From the NCBI GenBank assembly GCA_021413975.1, contig JAIOPJ010000054.1:124001-188000 (forward strand): DNA of 64,000 nucleotides, read 5' to 3'. The stretch is from Gemmatimonadota bacterium. Its GTDB lineage: Bacteria > Gemmatimonadota > Gemmatimonadetes > Gemmatimonadales > Gemmatimonadaceae. Positions 7,783-15,891 of this stretch are shown here, in pieces. The translations under genes and the position numbers were made by a program. The notes beneath the pieces were generated by a model. That model saw only the letters and a list, made by a program, of their open reading frames with translations, ran no database searches and had not been told where the DNA came from. Positions within the stretch are counted from its first letter, which is position 1; every line of letters starts with the position of its first letter.

Positions 7783-9977
7783 GGGTCCGTCCGCTGGTGT
7801 TGCTCGCGCTCGCCGCGGGAGTGAGCGAGGCGCTCGGCGCCCAGCAGCCCGCTACGCCTGCGAAGCTCACCGGCGTGCTGATCCCCGCCGGCTCGGTCGC
7901 GCCCGTCCTGGACGGCCGGCTCGACGACGCCATCTGGCGCACCGCCAAGCCGATCGACGATCTGCGCCAGCGCGAACCCCTCGAAGGAATCGCCGCCACC
8001 GAACGCACCGAGGTGCGCGTGCTCTTCGACGAGACCACGCTCTTCATCGCCGTGCGCGCCTTCGACAGCGAACCCGGCAAGGTCGTCGCGCGCATCCTCG
8101 AGCGCGACAAGGTCATGCTCGCCGACTTCGACGGCACGCCGCAGTTCGGCGGCGACGACGGCATCGCGCTCCTCATCGACGGCCTGCACGACCACCGCAA
8201 CGCGATGGTCCTCGCCACCAACGCCAATGGCGCCGAGTTCGACGCCCTGCTCACCGACGAGGGACGTGAGTTCAATGTCGATTGGCGCGGCGTCTGGCGG
8301 GTGGCGGCGGAGCGCACCGCCGACGGGTGGACGGCCGAGTTCGCGATCCCGTTCCGGTCGCTGCGGTACCGGCCGGGCGACGCCGAATGGGGCTTCAACG
8401 TCTACCGGATGATCCGTCGCAAGAACGAGGAGGTGCTCTGGCAGGGCTGGACGCGTGACGGTGGCGGCTTCGCGCGCGTGAGCCTTGCGGGCCATCTCGA
8501 TGGGCTCGAGAACCTGCCGCGCCCGCGCCGCAACGTCGAGGTGCGTCCCTATCTGCTCCTGGGCGCCGATCGCGAGCGCGACGAGGACACCGGAGTGCTC
8601 GTGGACACGCCGCGGCGCGGCATCGGCGGGGAGATGAAGGCACAGGTGGGGCCGGGACTCGTGCTCGACGCCACCGTGAACACCGACTTCGCGCAGGTCG
8701 AGGCCGACAACGTGCAGGTGAACCTCACGCGCTTCTCGCTCTTCTTCCCCGAGAAGCGGGAGTTCTTCCTCGAGAACGCGGGCGTGTTCGACTTCGGTGC
8801 GCGCGAGCTCTTCGGGCCGCCGCCCTTCCTGATGTTCTTCTCGCGGCAGATCGGCATCGCCGAGGACGGGCCGGTGCCGGTGCTCGGCGGCGCGCGGCTC
8901 ACGGGGCGGATCGGCGACCAGACCGTCGGACTGCTGTCGATGGTGACCGACAGCGCCTTCGACCAGGGCGTGACCGCGTTCAACGTGCTGCGGCTCAAGC
9001 GAGACATCGGCGGCAACAACTACATCGGTGCGATGGCGACCGACCGGCGCATGGGCCAGGACTACAACACGGTCGGCGGCGTGGACTTCAGCCTGTGGCC
9101 CACGCAGGCGCTCAACATCCAGGGCTTCGCCGCGCAGACGACCACCGGCGGCGCGGGCGGTGACGGAGGGGCATCCCGCATCGCCGTGAGCTCGCAGACC
9201 GGGCGCTACGGCTTCAACCTGCAGCACCTGCGCATCGGTCCCGACGCCGACGCGCAGCTCGGCTTCATCACGCGCAACGACATCCAGCAGACGGGCGGCA
9301 ACACCCGGCTCACGTGGCGCCCCAAGGCGCTCGGCCTGCGCACGTTGAACTGGCTCAACTTCAGCGACTACGTCGCGCGGCTCGACGGCGTGCTCCAGGA
9401 CTGGCGGTTCGCCAACGCCATCGACCTCAACTGGAACGGCGGCGAGAACATCACCTACTACCACCGCGACGGCGCCACGCGGATCGACGAGGCCTTCGAC
9501 ATCGCCGACTCGCTCCCGGTCCCGGTCGGCGCGTACGACAACGGGGTCGACGGCTTCTTCGGCTCGAGCAATCCGGCGCGGTCGGTGGTCCTGAACGCCA
9601 ACGGCGAACGGAGCACGACCTTCGGCGGCGTGCTCACGCGCCTGACCGCCGGAGTCACGCTGCGCGGCGGAAGGCACCTGGCGCTCGGCGTCGACGGGAC
9701 GCGCAGCTGGGTGAGTGTGCCGAGCGGATCGCTCGTCGCCGACATCCTCTCCACGCGGCTCGCCTGGACCTTCACGACGCACCTCTTCCTCAACACGCTC
9801 GTCCAGTACAACGGACTCGACCGGAACGTCTCGGCCAACATCCGGTTCCAGTACATCTTCCGCCCCGGCAGTGACCTCTTCCTCGTCCTCAACGAGGATC
9901 GCGGCGATCCGACCTCGATCTCGCGTTTGCAGGGGCGGGGAGCACGGATCAAGGTGACGTACCTGCGGCGGCTCTAG
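7779..9977 (+). CDS. DUF5916/CBM9-like outer-membrane protein
   Basis: This exported protein of about 732 aa has an N-terminal CBM9-like domain (LDGRLDDAIWRTAKPIDDLRQ; WTAEFAIPFRSLRY) and a large DUF5916 domain predicted to form an outer-membrane beta-barrel (DATVNTDFAQVEADN; FPEKREFFLEN). The mature start is close to a signal-peptide end at GAQQ. I place the start at the TTG at 7779, which overlaps the DDAH stop as TTGA; GTG 7797 is an alternative. The long ORF-track extension lies wholly inside the DDAH gene. The function of the family is unknown. A paralogue lies at 57.3-59.8 kb. Confidence 0.8.
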   Translation: MRVRPLVLLALAAGVSEALGAQQPATPAKLTGVLIPAGSVAPVLDGRLDDAIWRTAKPIDDLRQREPLEGIAATERTEVRVLFDETTLFIAVRAFDSEPGKVVARILERDKVMLADFDGTPQFGGDDGIALLIDGLHDHRNAMVLATNANGAEFDALLTDEGREFNVDWRGVWRVAAERTADGWTAEFAIPFRSLRYRPGDAEWGFNVYRMIRRKNEEVLWQGWTRDGGGFARVSLAGHLDGLENLPRPRRNVEVRPYLLLGADRERDEDTGVLVDTPRRGIGGEMKAQVGPGLVLDATVNTDFAQVEADNVQVNLTRFSLFFPEKREFFLENAGVFDFGARELFGPPPFLMFFSRQIGIAEDGPVPVLGGARLTGRIGDQTVGLLSMVTDSAFDQGVTAFNVLRLKRDIGGNNYIGAMATDRRMGQDYNTVGGVDFSLWPTQALNIQGFAAQTTTGGAGGDGGASRIAVSSQTGRYGFNLQHLRIGPDADAQLGFITRNDIQQTGGNTRLTWRPKALGLRTLNWLNFSDYVARLDGVLQDWRFANAIDLNWNGGENITYYHRDGATRIDEAFDIADSLPVPVGAYDNGVDGFFGSSNPARSVVLNANGERSTTFGGVLTRLTAGVTLRGGRHLALGVDGTRSWVSVPSGSLVADILSTRLAWTFTTHLFLNTLVQYNGLDRNVSANIRFQYIFRPGSDLFLVLNEDRGDPTSISRLQGRGARIKVTYLRRL

Positions 9978-10028
9978 CACCCCGGCACGCCGCGGTAGAT
10001 TTCCGCATGTCATGCGCGAGGGACCGTC

Positions 10029-10646
10029 ATGCCCGCTGAATGGGACGACCGCTGGACTCGCTCCGCCCGGGCGCTCGGCATCGACACCGACGTACCCGAG
10101 CGCGACGCGGTCCTCGCACGGTATGCGGAGCCGCACCGCCGGTATCACACGCTGCGGCACCTCGACGAGTGCTTCGTGCGCCTCGAACCGGTGCGCGCGC
10201 ATGCCGAGCGCGTGGGCGAGCTCGAGATGGCGCTCTGGTACCACGATGCGGTCTGCGATCCGCTCGCCAACGACAACGAGGCGCGCAGTGCCGACCTCGC
10301 GGTCCGGGCCATGCGACGCGCCGGACTCGGGGGAGCGGCGTGCGACCGGGTGCGCGCCCTGATCATGGCCACTCGGCACGATGCGCTCCCCGCACCGGGC
10401 GATGCGGCGCTGCTCGTGGACGTGGACCTCGGGATCCTCGCGGCGGAGCCGGCGCGATTCGACGAGTACGAGGAGGAGATCCGCGCCGAGTACGCCTGGG
10501 TGCCGGGGCCGCTCTTCCGGCGCAAGCGGCGCGAGGTGCTCCGCGGGTTCGTCGCGCGCGAGCGGATCTATGTGAGCGGGGTGTTCGATGATGATGAGCG
10601 TCGGGCGCGGGAGAATCTGGGGCGGTCGATCGCGCGGCTCGGGTGA
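10029..10646 (+). CDS. HD-superfamily predicted metal-dependent hydrolase (COG4339-like)
   Basis: This small cytoplasmic protein (205 aa) has the compact HD-fold pattern RRYHTLRHLDECF, then ALWYHDAVCDP and the downstream Asp in LVDVDLGILA. The family is often misnamed after an NMDA receptor subunit; its natural substrate is not established. The ATG at 10029 is preceded by GAGGGA at a suitable distance. It follows the DUF5916 gene by about 50 bp on the same strand with no visible terminator. Confidence 0.75.
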   Translation: MPAEWDDRWTRSARALGIDTDVPERDAVLARYAEPHRRYHTLRHLDECFVRLEPVRAHAERVGELEMALWYHDAVCDPLANDNEARSADLAVRAMRRAGLGGAACDRVRALIMATRHDALPAPGDAALLVDVDLGILAAEPARFDEYEEEIRAEYAWVPGPLFRRKRREVLRGFVARERIYVSGVFDDDERRARENLGRSIARLG

Positions 10647-10723
10647 ACGGCGGTCAAGGGCAGTCGGGTGAAACCATCCCCGACCCCTGCCCCGTACACG
10701 GAGTCACCCCAAGCCCCGACTCC

Positions 10724-13150
10724 ATGACCGCCTCGATCCGCGACCTCCAGCTCGGCTTCCGCACCCTGCGCAAGAGCCCCGGCCTCACGCTCGTCGCCAC
10801 GATCGCCCTCACCTGCGGCATCGGTCTCACCACGATGATGTTCAGCATCATCTACGGCGCGCTCATCAAGGGTCTCCCGTTCGAGGAGGGCGACCGCATC
10901 GTCGCCGTGGGCCGGGCCAACCCCGAGCGCGACATCGAGCGCGGCAACATCCCGGTGCAGGACTACGCCGACATCGCCGCGCAGCAGAAGAGCTTCTCGC
11001 AGTTCGGCGCCTGGACCTCGGGCACCATGAACGTGAGCGGCACCGAGCGCGCCGAGCGGTTCTCGGGGTCGTGGGTCACGCACGATCTCTTCGCCATGGC
11101 CGGGGTTCGTCCGCTGCATGGCCGCGCATTCCTCCCCGGCGAGGACACGCCCACCGGGGCCCGCGTCACCGTGCTGGGCTACGACATGTGGCAGACCCGC
11201 TTCGGCGGCGCCACGAGCGTGCTCGGCACCACGATCCGCGTGAACGGCGTGCCGTACGAAGTCGTCGGCATCATGCCCGACGGCTTCGCCTGGCCCAACA
11301 ACGATCAGCTCTGGCTCCCGATGCAGACCGATCCGCTCGTCGGCGTGCGCGGGGAGGGGCTCTTCCTGAATGTGGCGGGCAAGCTCGCCGTCGGGGTGAC
11401 GGCCGAGCAGTCGGCCGCCGAGCTCACGACGATCATGCAGCGGCTCGGCGAGACCTACCCCGAGACGAACAAAGGCTTCGCCGCACTCGTGACCGATTTC
11501 GTCGAATACTTCATCGGACCAGAGCCGAGGCAGTTGCTCTTCACGATGCTCGGAGCGGTCTTCTTCGTCCTGCTGATCGCCTGTTCCAACGTGGCGAACC
11601 TGCTGCTCGACCGCGCCGCCCATCGCTCCAAGGAGGTCGGCGTGCGCTCGGCGCTGGGCGCGTCGCGCAGCGCGATCGTGCGGATCTTCCTCTCCGAGGC
11701 GCTCATCCTCGCCGCACTCGGGACCGTCTTCGGCGTGGCGCTCGCGAAGGTGGGGATCGACGCCTTCGGCCGTGCGATCGCCGACTCGCAGCCACCCTTC
11801 TTCATCACCTTCGGGCTCTTCCCGCCGGTGCTCCTCTTCGCGATCGGCATCGCGGTCGTCGCGACGCTCTTCTCGGGGCTCATTCCCGCCTTCCAGGCGT
11901 CGCGCCCCGACATCGCCGAGGTGCTCAAGGACGAATCGCGCGGCGCGTCGAGCCTCAAGATCGGCCGGATCAGCCGGGCGCTCATCGTGTTCGAGATCGC
12001 CCTCTCGTGCGGCCTGCTCGTCGCGGCGGGTCTCATGATCAAGAGCGTCTCCAAGACGCGCAACATGGACACCGGCTACGAGATGGCCAGTGTCTTCACC
12101 ACGCGCGTCGGCTTTCCCTCGGCGTACACCGACACCGTGGCGCAGCGCCTCTTCTTCGAGCAGCTCGGGGAGCGGGTCGCCGCCCTGCCGGGCGTGCAGG
12201 CGGCGACGATCGCGTCCGGACTCCCCGGCGCGCAACAGGGCCTGAACGGCGACCGCTTCTCGCTCGAGGCGGCGACCTACGCCACCGATCAGGAACGCCC
12301 GCGCACGCGATGGATCTCCGTGACGCCCGGGTTCTTCAGCACGCTGGAGATCCCGCTGCGGAAGGGCCGCCTGTTCGAGTCGAGCGATCGCCTGGGCGCG
12401 TTGCCCGTCGCGGTCGTCACCGAGCGTTTCGTCGAACAGCACCTCGGCGGCGGCGACGCACTCGGCAGGAGATTCCGGTTGGGTGGCGCCGAGAGCAAGG
12501 AACCGTGGATCACGATCGTGGGCGTGGTGCCGAACGTCTTCGGCGGGGACCCGCAGGAACCGTTCCCCGCGGTGGTCTTCCGGCCGTTCGAGCAGGCGCA
12601 TGCCAGCTTCGCCTACATCGCGGCCCGCACCGCGGGTGGCGCATCGCCGATGGTGCTCGCCGATCCGGTGCGCGGCGTGGTGGCCTCGCTCAACGCCGAC
12701 ATCCCGACCTACTGGCCGATGACGCTCGACGCGGCGGTGGCCCAGCCGTTGTGGTTCATCCGCGTGTTCGGGACGATGTTCATGATCTTCGGCTTCGTGG
12801 CGCTCTTCCTCGCGAGCATCGGGCTCTACGCGGTGATGTCGTTCTCGGTGAGCCGTCGCACGCGCGAGGTCGGCATCCGCATGGCGCTGGGGGCGACCGC
12901 GCGCGACGTGGTGCGCCTGCTGATGTCGCAGGGCTTCATCCAGATCGCGCTCGGCCTCGCGATCGGCCTCGTGCTCGCTGGGCTCATCGCGCGCGTGATG
13001 AGCGTGGTGCTGTTCGACGTGCAGCCGCTCGATCCGGCGGTCTTCGGTGGTGTGGCCCTGACGCTCGCGCTCACCGGGACGCTCGCGTGCCTGCTGCCGG
13101 CCCGCCGGGCGACCACGGTGGATCCGTCCGACGCGATGCGGAGCGAGTAG
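10724..13150 (+). CDS. ADOP-type ABC transporter permease (MacB/FtsX-like)
   Basis: This 808-aa permease is of the acidobacterial duplicated orphan permease type. It has an N-terminal transmembrane helix (GLTLVATIALTCGIGLTTMMF), a periplasmic MacB-core domain, an FtsX domain (KEVGVRSALGASRSAIVRIF), a second periplasmic domain and a second FtsX domain (REVGIRMALGATARDVVRLL). The start is ATG 10724 (MTASIRDLQLG), as in relatives. There is no ATP-binding subunit beside it, which is typical of this orphan family. It probably acts in mechanotransmission or export rather than import. The substrate is unknown. Confidence 0.88.
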   Translation: MTASIRDLQLGFRTLRKSPGLTLVATIALTCGIGLTTMMFSIIYGALIKGLPFEEGDRIVAVGRANPERDIERGNIPVQDYADIAAQQKSFSQFGAWTSGTMNVSGTERAERFSGSWVTHDLFAMAGVRPLHGRAFLPGEDTPTGARVTVLGYDMWQTRFGGATSVLGTTIRVNGVPYEVVGIMPDGFAWPNNDQLWLPMQTDPLVGVRGEGLFLNVAGKLAVGVTAEQSAAELTTIMQRLGETYPETNKGFAALVTDFVEYFIGPEPRQLLFTMLGAVFFVLLIACSNVANLLLDRAAHRSKEVGVRSALGASRSAIVRIFLSEALILAALGTVFGVALAKVGIDAFGRAIADSQPPFFITFGLFPPVLLFAIGIAVVATLFSGLIPAFQASRPDIAEVLKDESRGASSLKIGRISRALIVFEIALSCGLLVAAGLMIKSVSKTRNMDTGYEMASVFTTRVGFPSAYTDTVAQRLFFEQLGERVAALPGVQAATIASGLPGAQQGLNGDRFSLEAATYATDQERPRTRWISVTPGFFSTLEIPLRKGRLFESSDRLGALPVAVVTERFVEQHLGGGDALGRRFRLGGAESKEPWITIVGVVPNVFGGDPQEPFPAVVFRPFEQAHASFAYIAARTAGGASPMVLADPVRGVVASLNADIPTYWPMTLDAAVAQPLWFIRVFGTMFMIFGFVALFLASIGLYAVMSFSVSRRTREVGIRMALGATARDVVRLLMSQGFIQIALGLAIGLVLAGLIARVMSVVLFDVQPLDPAVFGGVALTLALTGTLACLLPARRATTVDPSDAMRSE

Positions 13151-13154
13151 CTTT

Positions 13155-13179
13155 GCGGGGCCACCAACCGAGGCCCCGC
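13155..13179 (+). terminator. Hairpin between permease and YCF48-like gene
   Basis: An 8-bp perfect inverted repeat GCGGGGCC/GGCCCCGC with a 9-nt loop starts 4 bases after the permease stop and ends one base before the ATG of the next gene. There is no T run. It could terminate or attenuate, and as RNA it would occlude ribosome access to the following start codon. Confidence 0.5.
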
Positions 13180-14256
13180 ATGCCAATCGATCGTCCGCGT
13201 CGCACTTCGCCGATGGCCATCTCGTTCGTGGTGATGGCCGTCGCCGCCTGCTCGATGAAGTCACCGGCGCCCGTGCCCGTCGCCGTGTCCCGCACCGCGC
13301 AGGTGAGCGGCACCACGGCGCTGCTCATCGCGGTGAGCGCGGTGAGCGACTCCGTCGCGTGGGCGAGCGGTGCGGGCGGCACCTGGATCCGTACGACGGA
13401 CGGCGGCGCCACGTGGGCCACCGGTCGCGTCCCCGGAGCCGACTCGCTCCAGTTCCGCGATGTGCATGCGCTCGACGCGCGCACGGCCTGGCTGCTCAGC
13501 ATCGGCAACGGCGCGGGCTCGCGCATCTACCGCACGACGGACGGCGGAGCCGTGTGGACGCGGCAGTTCACCAATCCCGATCCGAAGGGCTTCTACGATT
13601 GCATGAGCTTCTGGGACGCGCGGCGCGGCATCGTGATCGGCGACGCGATCGACGACGCGATGGCGGTGCTCCTCACGGCCGACGGCGGCGAGCACTGGAC
13701 GCGGGTGCCGACCGCATCGTTGCCTCGCGCGGGGGCGGGTGAGGGGAGCTTCGCCGCGAGCGGCACCTGCCTCGCCACCGGTCCGCAGGGCCGCGCGTGG
13801 ATCGTGATGAACACGCCCGCGCGTTCACGCCTGATCCGCACCGCCGACTACGGACGCACCTGGGCGGTGGAGACGCTGCTGATCACGACGCACGAGGGGA
13901 GTGGCGCGCAGTCGGTGATGTTCCGCGACGCGAAGCACGGTGTGGTGATCGGTGGCGGCTACGGCGTGAAGGCGGGGGACACGCTCGTCGCGATCACGGA
14001 CGACGGCGGCGAGACCTGGCGGCCTCGCAGCGCGCCCACGTTCAAGGTGGGCACGTGGGGCGGGAGCTTCGTGCCGGGCGCGCGCACGCCGACCGTGGTG
14101 GCGGTGGGGCCGAACGGGAGTGCGTGGAGCGCGGATCTGGGGGGCAGCTGGGTGCCGATCGACAGCGCGAACTACTGGGCGGTCGGTTTCTCGCCGGGGC
14201 GCACCGGCTGGGCGGTGGGCACGCAGGGCCGGGTGACGCGCCTCAGCGGTTGGTGA
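13180..14256 (+). CDS. YCF48/BNR-repeat lipoprotein
   Basis: This 358-aa protein has a lipoprotein signal (basic N terminus MPIDRPRRTS, hydrophobic stretch, lipobox AVAAC near residue 24) followed by a beta-propeller. The propeller repeats are visible as GGTWIRTTDGGATWATG, RIYRTTDGGAVWTRQF, VLLTADGGEHWTRV, RLIRTADYGRTWAVE and LVAITDDGGETWRPR, the YCF48/sortilin-like pattern. The ATG at 13180 gives a proper charged n-region; ATG 13213 would lack one. In cyanobacteria the family assists photosystem II assembly, but in heterotrophs the role is unknown. The 1061-aa ORF-track version is a read-through of permease shadow frame. Confidence 0.8.
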   Translation: MPIDRPRRTSPMAISFVVMAVAACSMKSPAPVPVAVSRTAQVSGTTALLIAVSAVSDSVAWASGAGGTWIRTTDGGATWATGRVPGADSLQFRDVHALDARTAWLLSIGNGAGSRIYRTTDGGAVWTRQFTNPDPKGFYDCMSFWDARRGIVIGDAIDDAMAVLLTADGGEHWTRVPTASLPRAGAGEGSFAASGTCLATGPQGRAWIVMNTPARSRLIRTADYGRTWAVETLLITTHEGSGAQSVMFRDAKHGVVIGGGYGVKAGDTLVAITDDGGETWRPRSAPTFKVGTWGGSFVPGARTPTVVAVGPNGSAWSADLGGSWVPIDSANYWAVGFSPGRTGWAVGTQGRVTRLSGW

Positions 14257-14288
14257 GGCCGGTCAGCTCCCGGTGACGCGCCTCAGCG
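14232..14288. repeat. 17-bp direct repeat across the ends of two convergent genes
   Basis: The sequence GGTGACGCGCCTCAGCG occurs at 14232-14248, inside the last codons of the YCF48-like gene, and again at 14272-14288, over the last codons and stop of the convergent arsR-type gene. It looks like a short segmental duplication that supplied one gene's end from the other's. Confidence 0.6.
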
Positions 14289-14636
14289 CGCGGTCACCTT
14301 CGCGCGCGCCGTGGTGAGATCGGCCTCGAGCCGCCCGCACATGATCTCGCAGAGGGCCAAGACATCGTCGTCGGCCAGGGCATAGTGGACGAAGAGTCCC
14401 TTGCGCGTGCGCGAGAGGAAGCCCGCCGTGTGCAGCTGCTGCAGATGCTTGGAGAGATTGCCCTGCCCGAGCCCGGTCTGCTTGACCAGTTCGGTCACCG
14501 TGAGCGGTCCGTGCTCTAGGGCGTGCAGGATCGAGAGGCGTGCGGGCTCGGAGAGGGCGCGGAACCTGCCGGCGACCATCGCGAGCAACTCGGGCGTCGC
14601 GGCCCGGCGCGGCTGGATCTTGGTCTTCAGGGCCAT
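14283..14636 (-). CDS. ArsR/SmtB family winged-helix regulator
   Basis: This is a 117-aa dimeric repressor. The recognition-helix region LTVTELVKQTGLGQGNLSKHLQQLH is followed by the wing (GFLSRTRKGLFVHYAL). Its only two cysteines are in the last helix, LALCEIMCGRL (about residues 96 and 100), suggesting a thiol or metal switch. The start is ATG 14636; the upstream extension is not coding-like. It sits beside sulfur-oxidation genes, as the sulfide-responsive BigR/SqrR group often does. Its cysteine spacing differs from the classical SqrR pair, so sulfur sensing is inferred from context. Confidence 0.85.
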   Translation of the reverse strand: MALKTKIQPRRAATPELLAMVAGRFRALSEPARLSILHALEHGPLTVTELVKQTGLGQGNLSKHLQQLHTAGFLSRTRKGLFVHYALADDDVLALCEIMCGRLEADLTTARAKVTAR

Positions 14637-14734
14637 GGTGTGAAGTAACGTAGCAGGGTGGATCGGGGGCAGGGAGCGGGGTCCCCCGACAGGATGGCGA
14701 GGGAAGTCACCCTTGCGGGATGCAATAAATAGGG

Positions 14735-14754
14735 ATATGCAGTATATAGCATAT
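14735..14754. promoter_or_regulatory. Candidate ArsR operator palindrome
   Basis: A perfect inverted repeat ATATGC-N8-GCATAT lies in an unusually AT-rich patch between the divergent arsR-type gene and the exported-protein gene. The right half-site overlaps the ATG at 14753. This position fits a repressor that blocks the plus-strand gene directly and may also autoregulate arsR about 100 bp away. Confidence 0.55.
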
Positions 14755-15817
14755 GCATCCCGTCCCGTCACGGCCCCCTCCGTCGGCCCTGCGCCGCCTG
14801 CTCCTCGCCACCGCCCTCGTGGCCGATGCCGGCACTTCGGTCGCGGCGCAGTCGCGGGCCGCCGCACCCGCACGATGGTCGATCGTGACCCCCGCGGGAG
14901 CACTCGCCTGGTTCGACCTCATGGCCGGCCTGCGGCTCCCCGGGGCGGGGGCGTTCCCCCTGGTCGACGTCCGTGACCGCGCGATCGCGCCGGCGGACCG
15001 GGAACTCGCGGACGCGCTCGCCCGCACGCGCGAGAGCGAGATCCTGCACTTCGTGCCACTCTACCATCCGTCCGCCGACCGCGCCGCGCTCGCCGCAGCG
15101 CTGCGAGGTGCGGCCGCCTCGCCACCGCTGGTGCCCACGCCACGCGCCGAGCTGCTCGTGGGGGCGCTCGCGCGGTCGCTGGCGGGTGAGCTGCGGAGCG
15201 CGCGCCTGCACGAACTCGCGGCGGCCCTCGAGCGACGACCGCCGGTCGTGCCGCCCGCACCGGCGCGCATCGCGCGCCTCCAGCGCGAGCTCGACTCGCT
15301 GTATCTGCCGGCTCTCGCTCCCTGGCTCGCGCTCGAGCGCCTCGACGGCGGCCGCCTGATCGTCGCGCCGGGCATCGGCACGGAGGGACGGATCTTCTCG
15401 GGGACGCAGGACCGGTCCGACAATCAGGTCGCGGTGGGCGACTTCGCCGCCGATGCGGACCCCACCGCACCACTGCTCGCGTTCGTGCGCGAGCTCTGCT
15501 TCCCTGCCGTGACCCGTGCCTCGCAGGGTGTCGCCGGCTTCGATGCCTCGAACGTCGACGGGGCGCGCCGCGCGAGCCTGGCCGCGGTGCGCTGCGGCGC
15601 GGCGCTGCTCGACGCGCGACTCCCCGCGCGTTCCGACGCCTATCGCGCCTTCTGGTCGAGGCGCGCCGCCTTGGCGTCGCCGTCGCCGTCGGCTCGCCCC
15701 GGCGAGCGGCGCGCCGCGAGCGCGCTCCGGGCGGACTTCGACCGCACCTTCCCCGCCGACGCGGACATCGCCGCCGCGCTGGATCGTGCGATCTCCCGCC
15801 TCAAGGAGGTCCGATGA
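14753..15817 (+). CDS. Uncharacterised exported protein
   Basis: This 354-aa protein has a plausible signal peptide (LRRLLLATALVADAGTSVAAQS). I do not recognise a domain in the mature part, which is Ala/Arg-rich and mostly helical-looking. Conserved-looking segments are TRESEILHFVPLYHP and IVAPGIGTEGRIFSGTQDRSDN. The ATG lies within the ArsR palindrome with no Shine-Dalgarno sequence, so leaderless translation is possible. No good downstream start keeps the signal peptide. It ends in ATGA, overlapping a possible upstream start of the FadL-like gene, so the two are probably one operon. A role linked to sulfur metabolism is inferred only from position. Confidence 0.6.
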   Translation: MHPVPSRPPPSALRRLLLATALVADAGTSVAAQSRAAAPARWSIVTPAGALAWFDLMAGLRLPGAGAFPLVDVRDRAIAPADRELADALARTRESEILHFVPLYHPSADRAALAAALRGAAASPPLVPTPRAELLVGALARSLAGELRSARLHELAAALERRPPVVPPAPARIARLQRELDSLYLPALAPWLALERLDGGRLIVAPGIGTEGRIFSGTQDRSDNQVAVGDFAADADPTAPLLAFVRELCFPAVTRASQGVAGFDASNVDGARRASLAAVRCGAALLDARLPARSDAYRAFWSRRAALASPSPSARPGERRAASALRADFDRTFPADADIAAALDRAISRLKEVR

Positions 15818-15891
15818 GCAGTCGCGACCGCTTGTCCCGCTCCCGCTGTTCTCCCGTCGTGCCAACTCCCTCATGTCGGAGGCGCGTTCCC

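Noticed and set aside
7650-10379. 909-aa minus-strand ORF
   Set aside because: Antisense shadow of the DUF5916 gene; long only because high GC removes stop codons.
10568-13264. 898-aa minus-strand ORF
   Set aside because: Antisense shadow of the ADOP permease, which has clear domain motifs on the plus strand.
11071-14256. 1061-aa ORF read as one protein
   Set aside because: Only the part from 13180 has protein-like sequence; the rest is a frame shadow of the permease.
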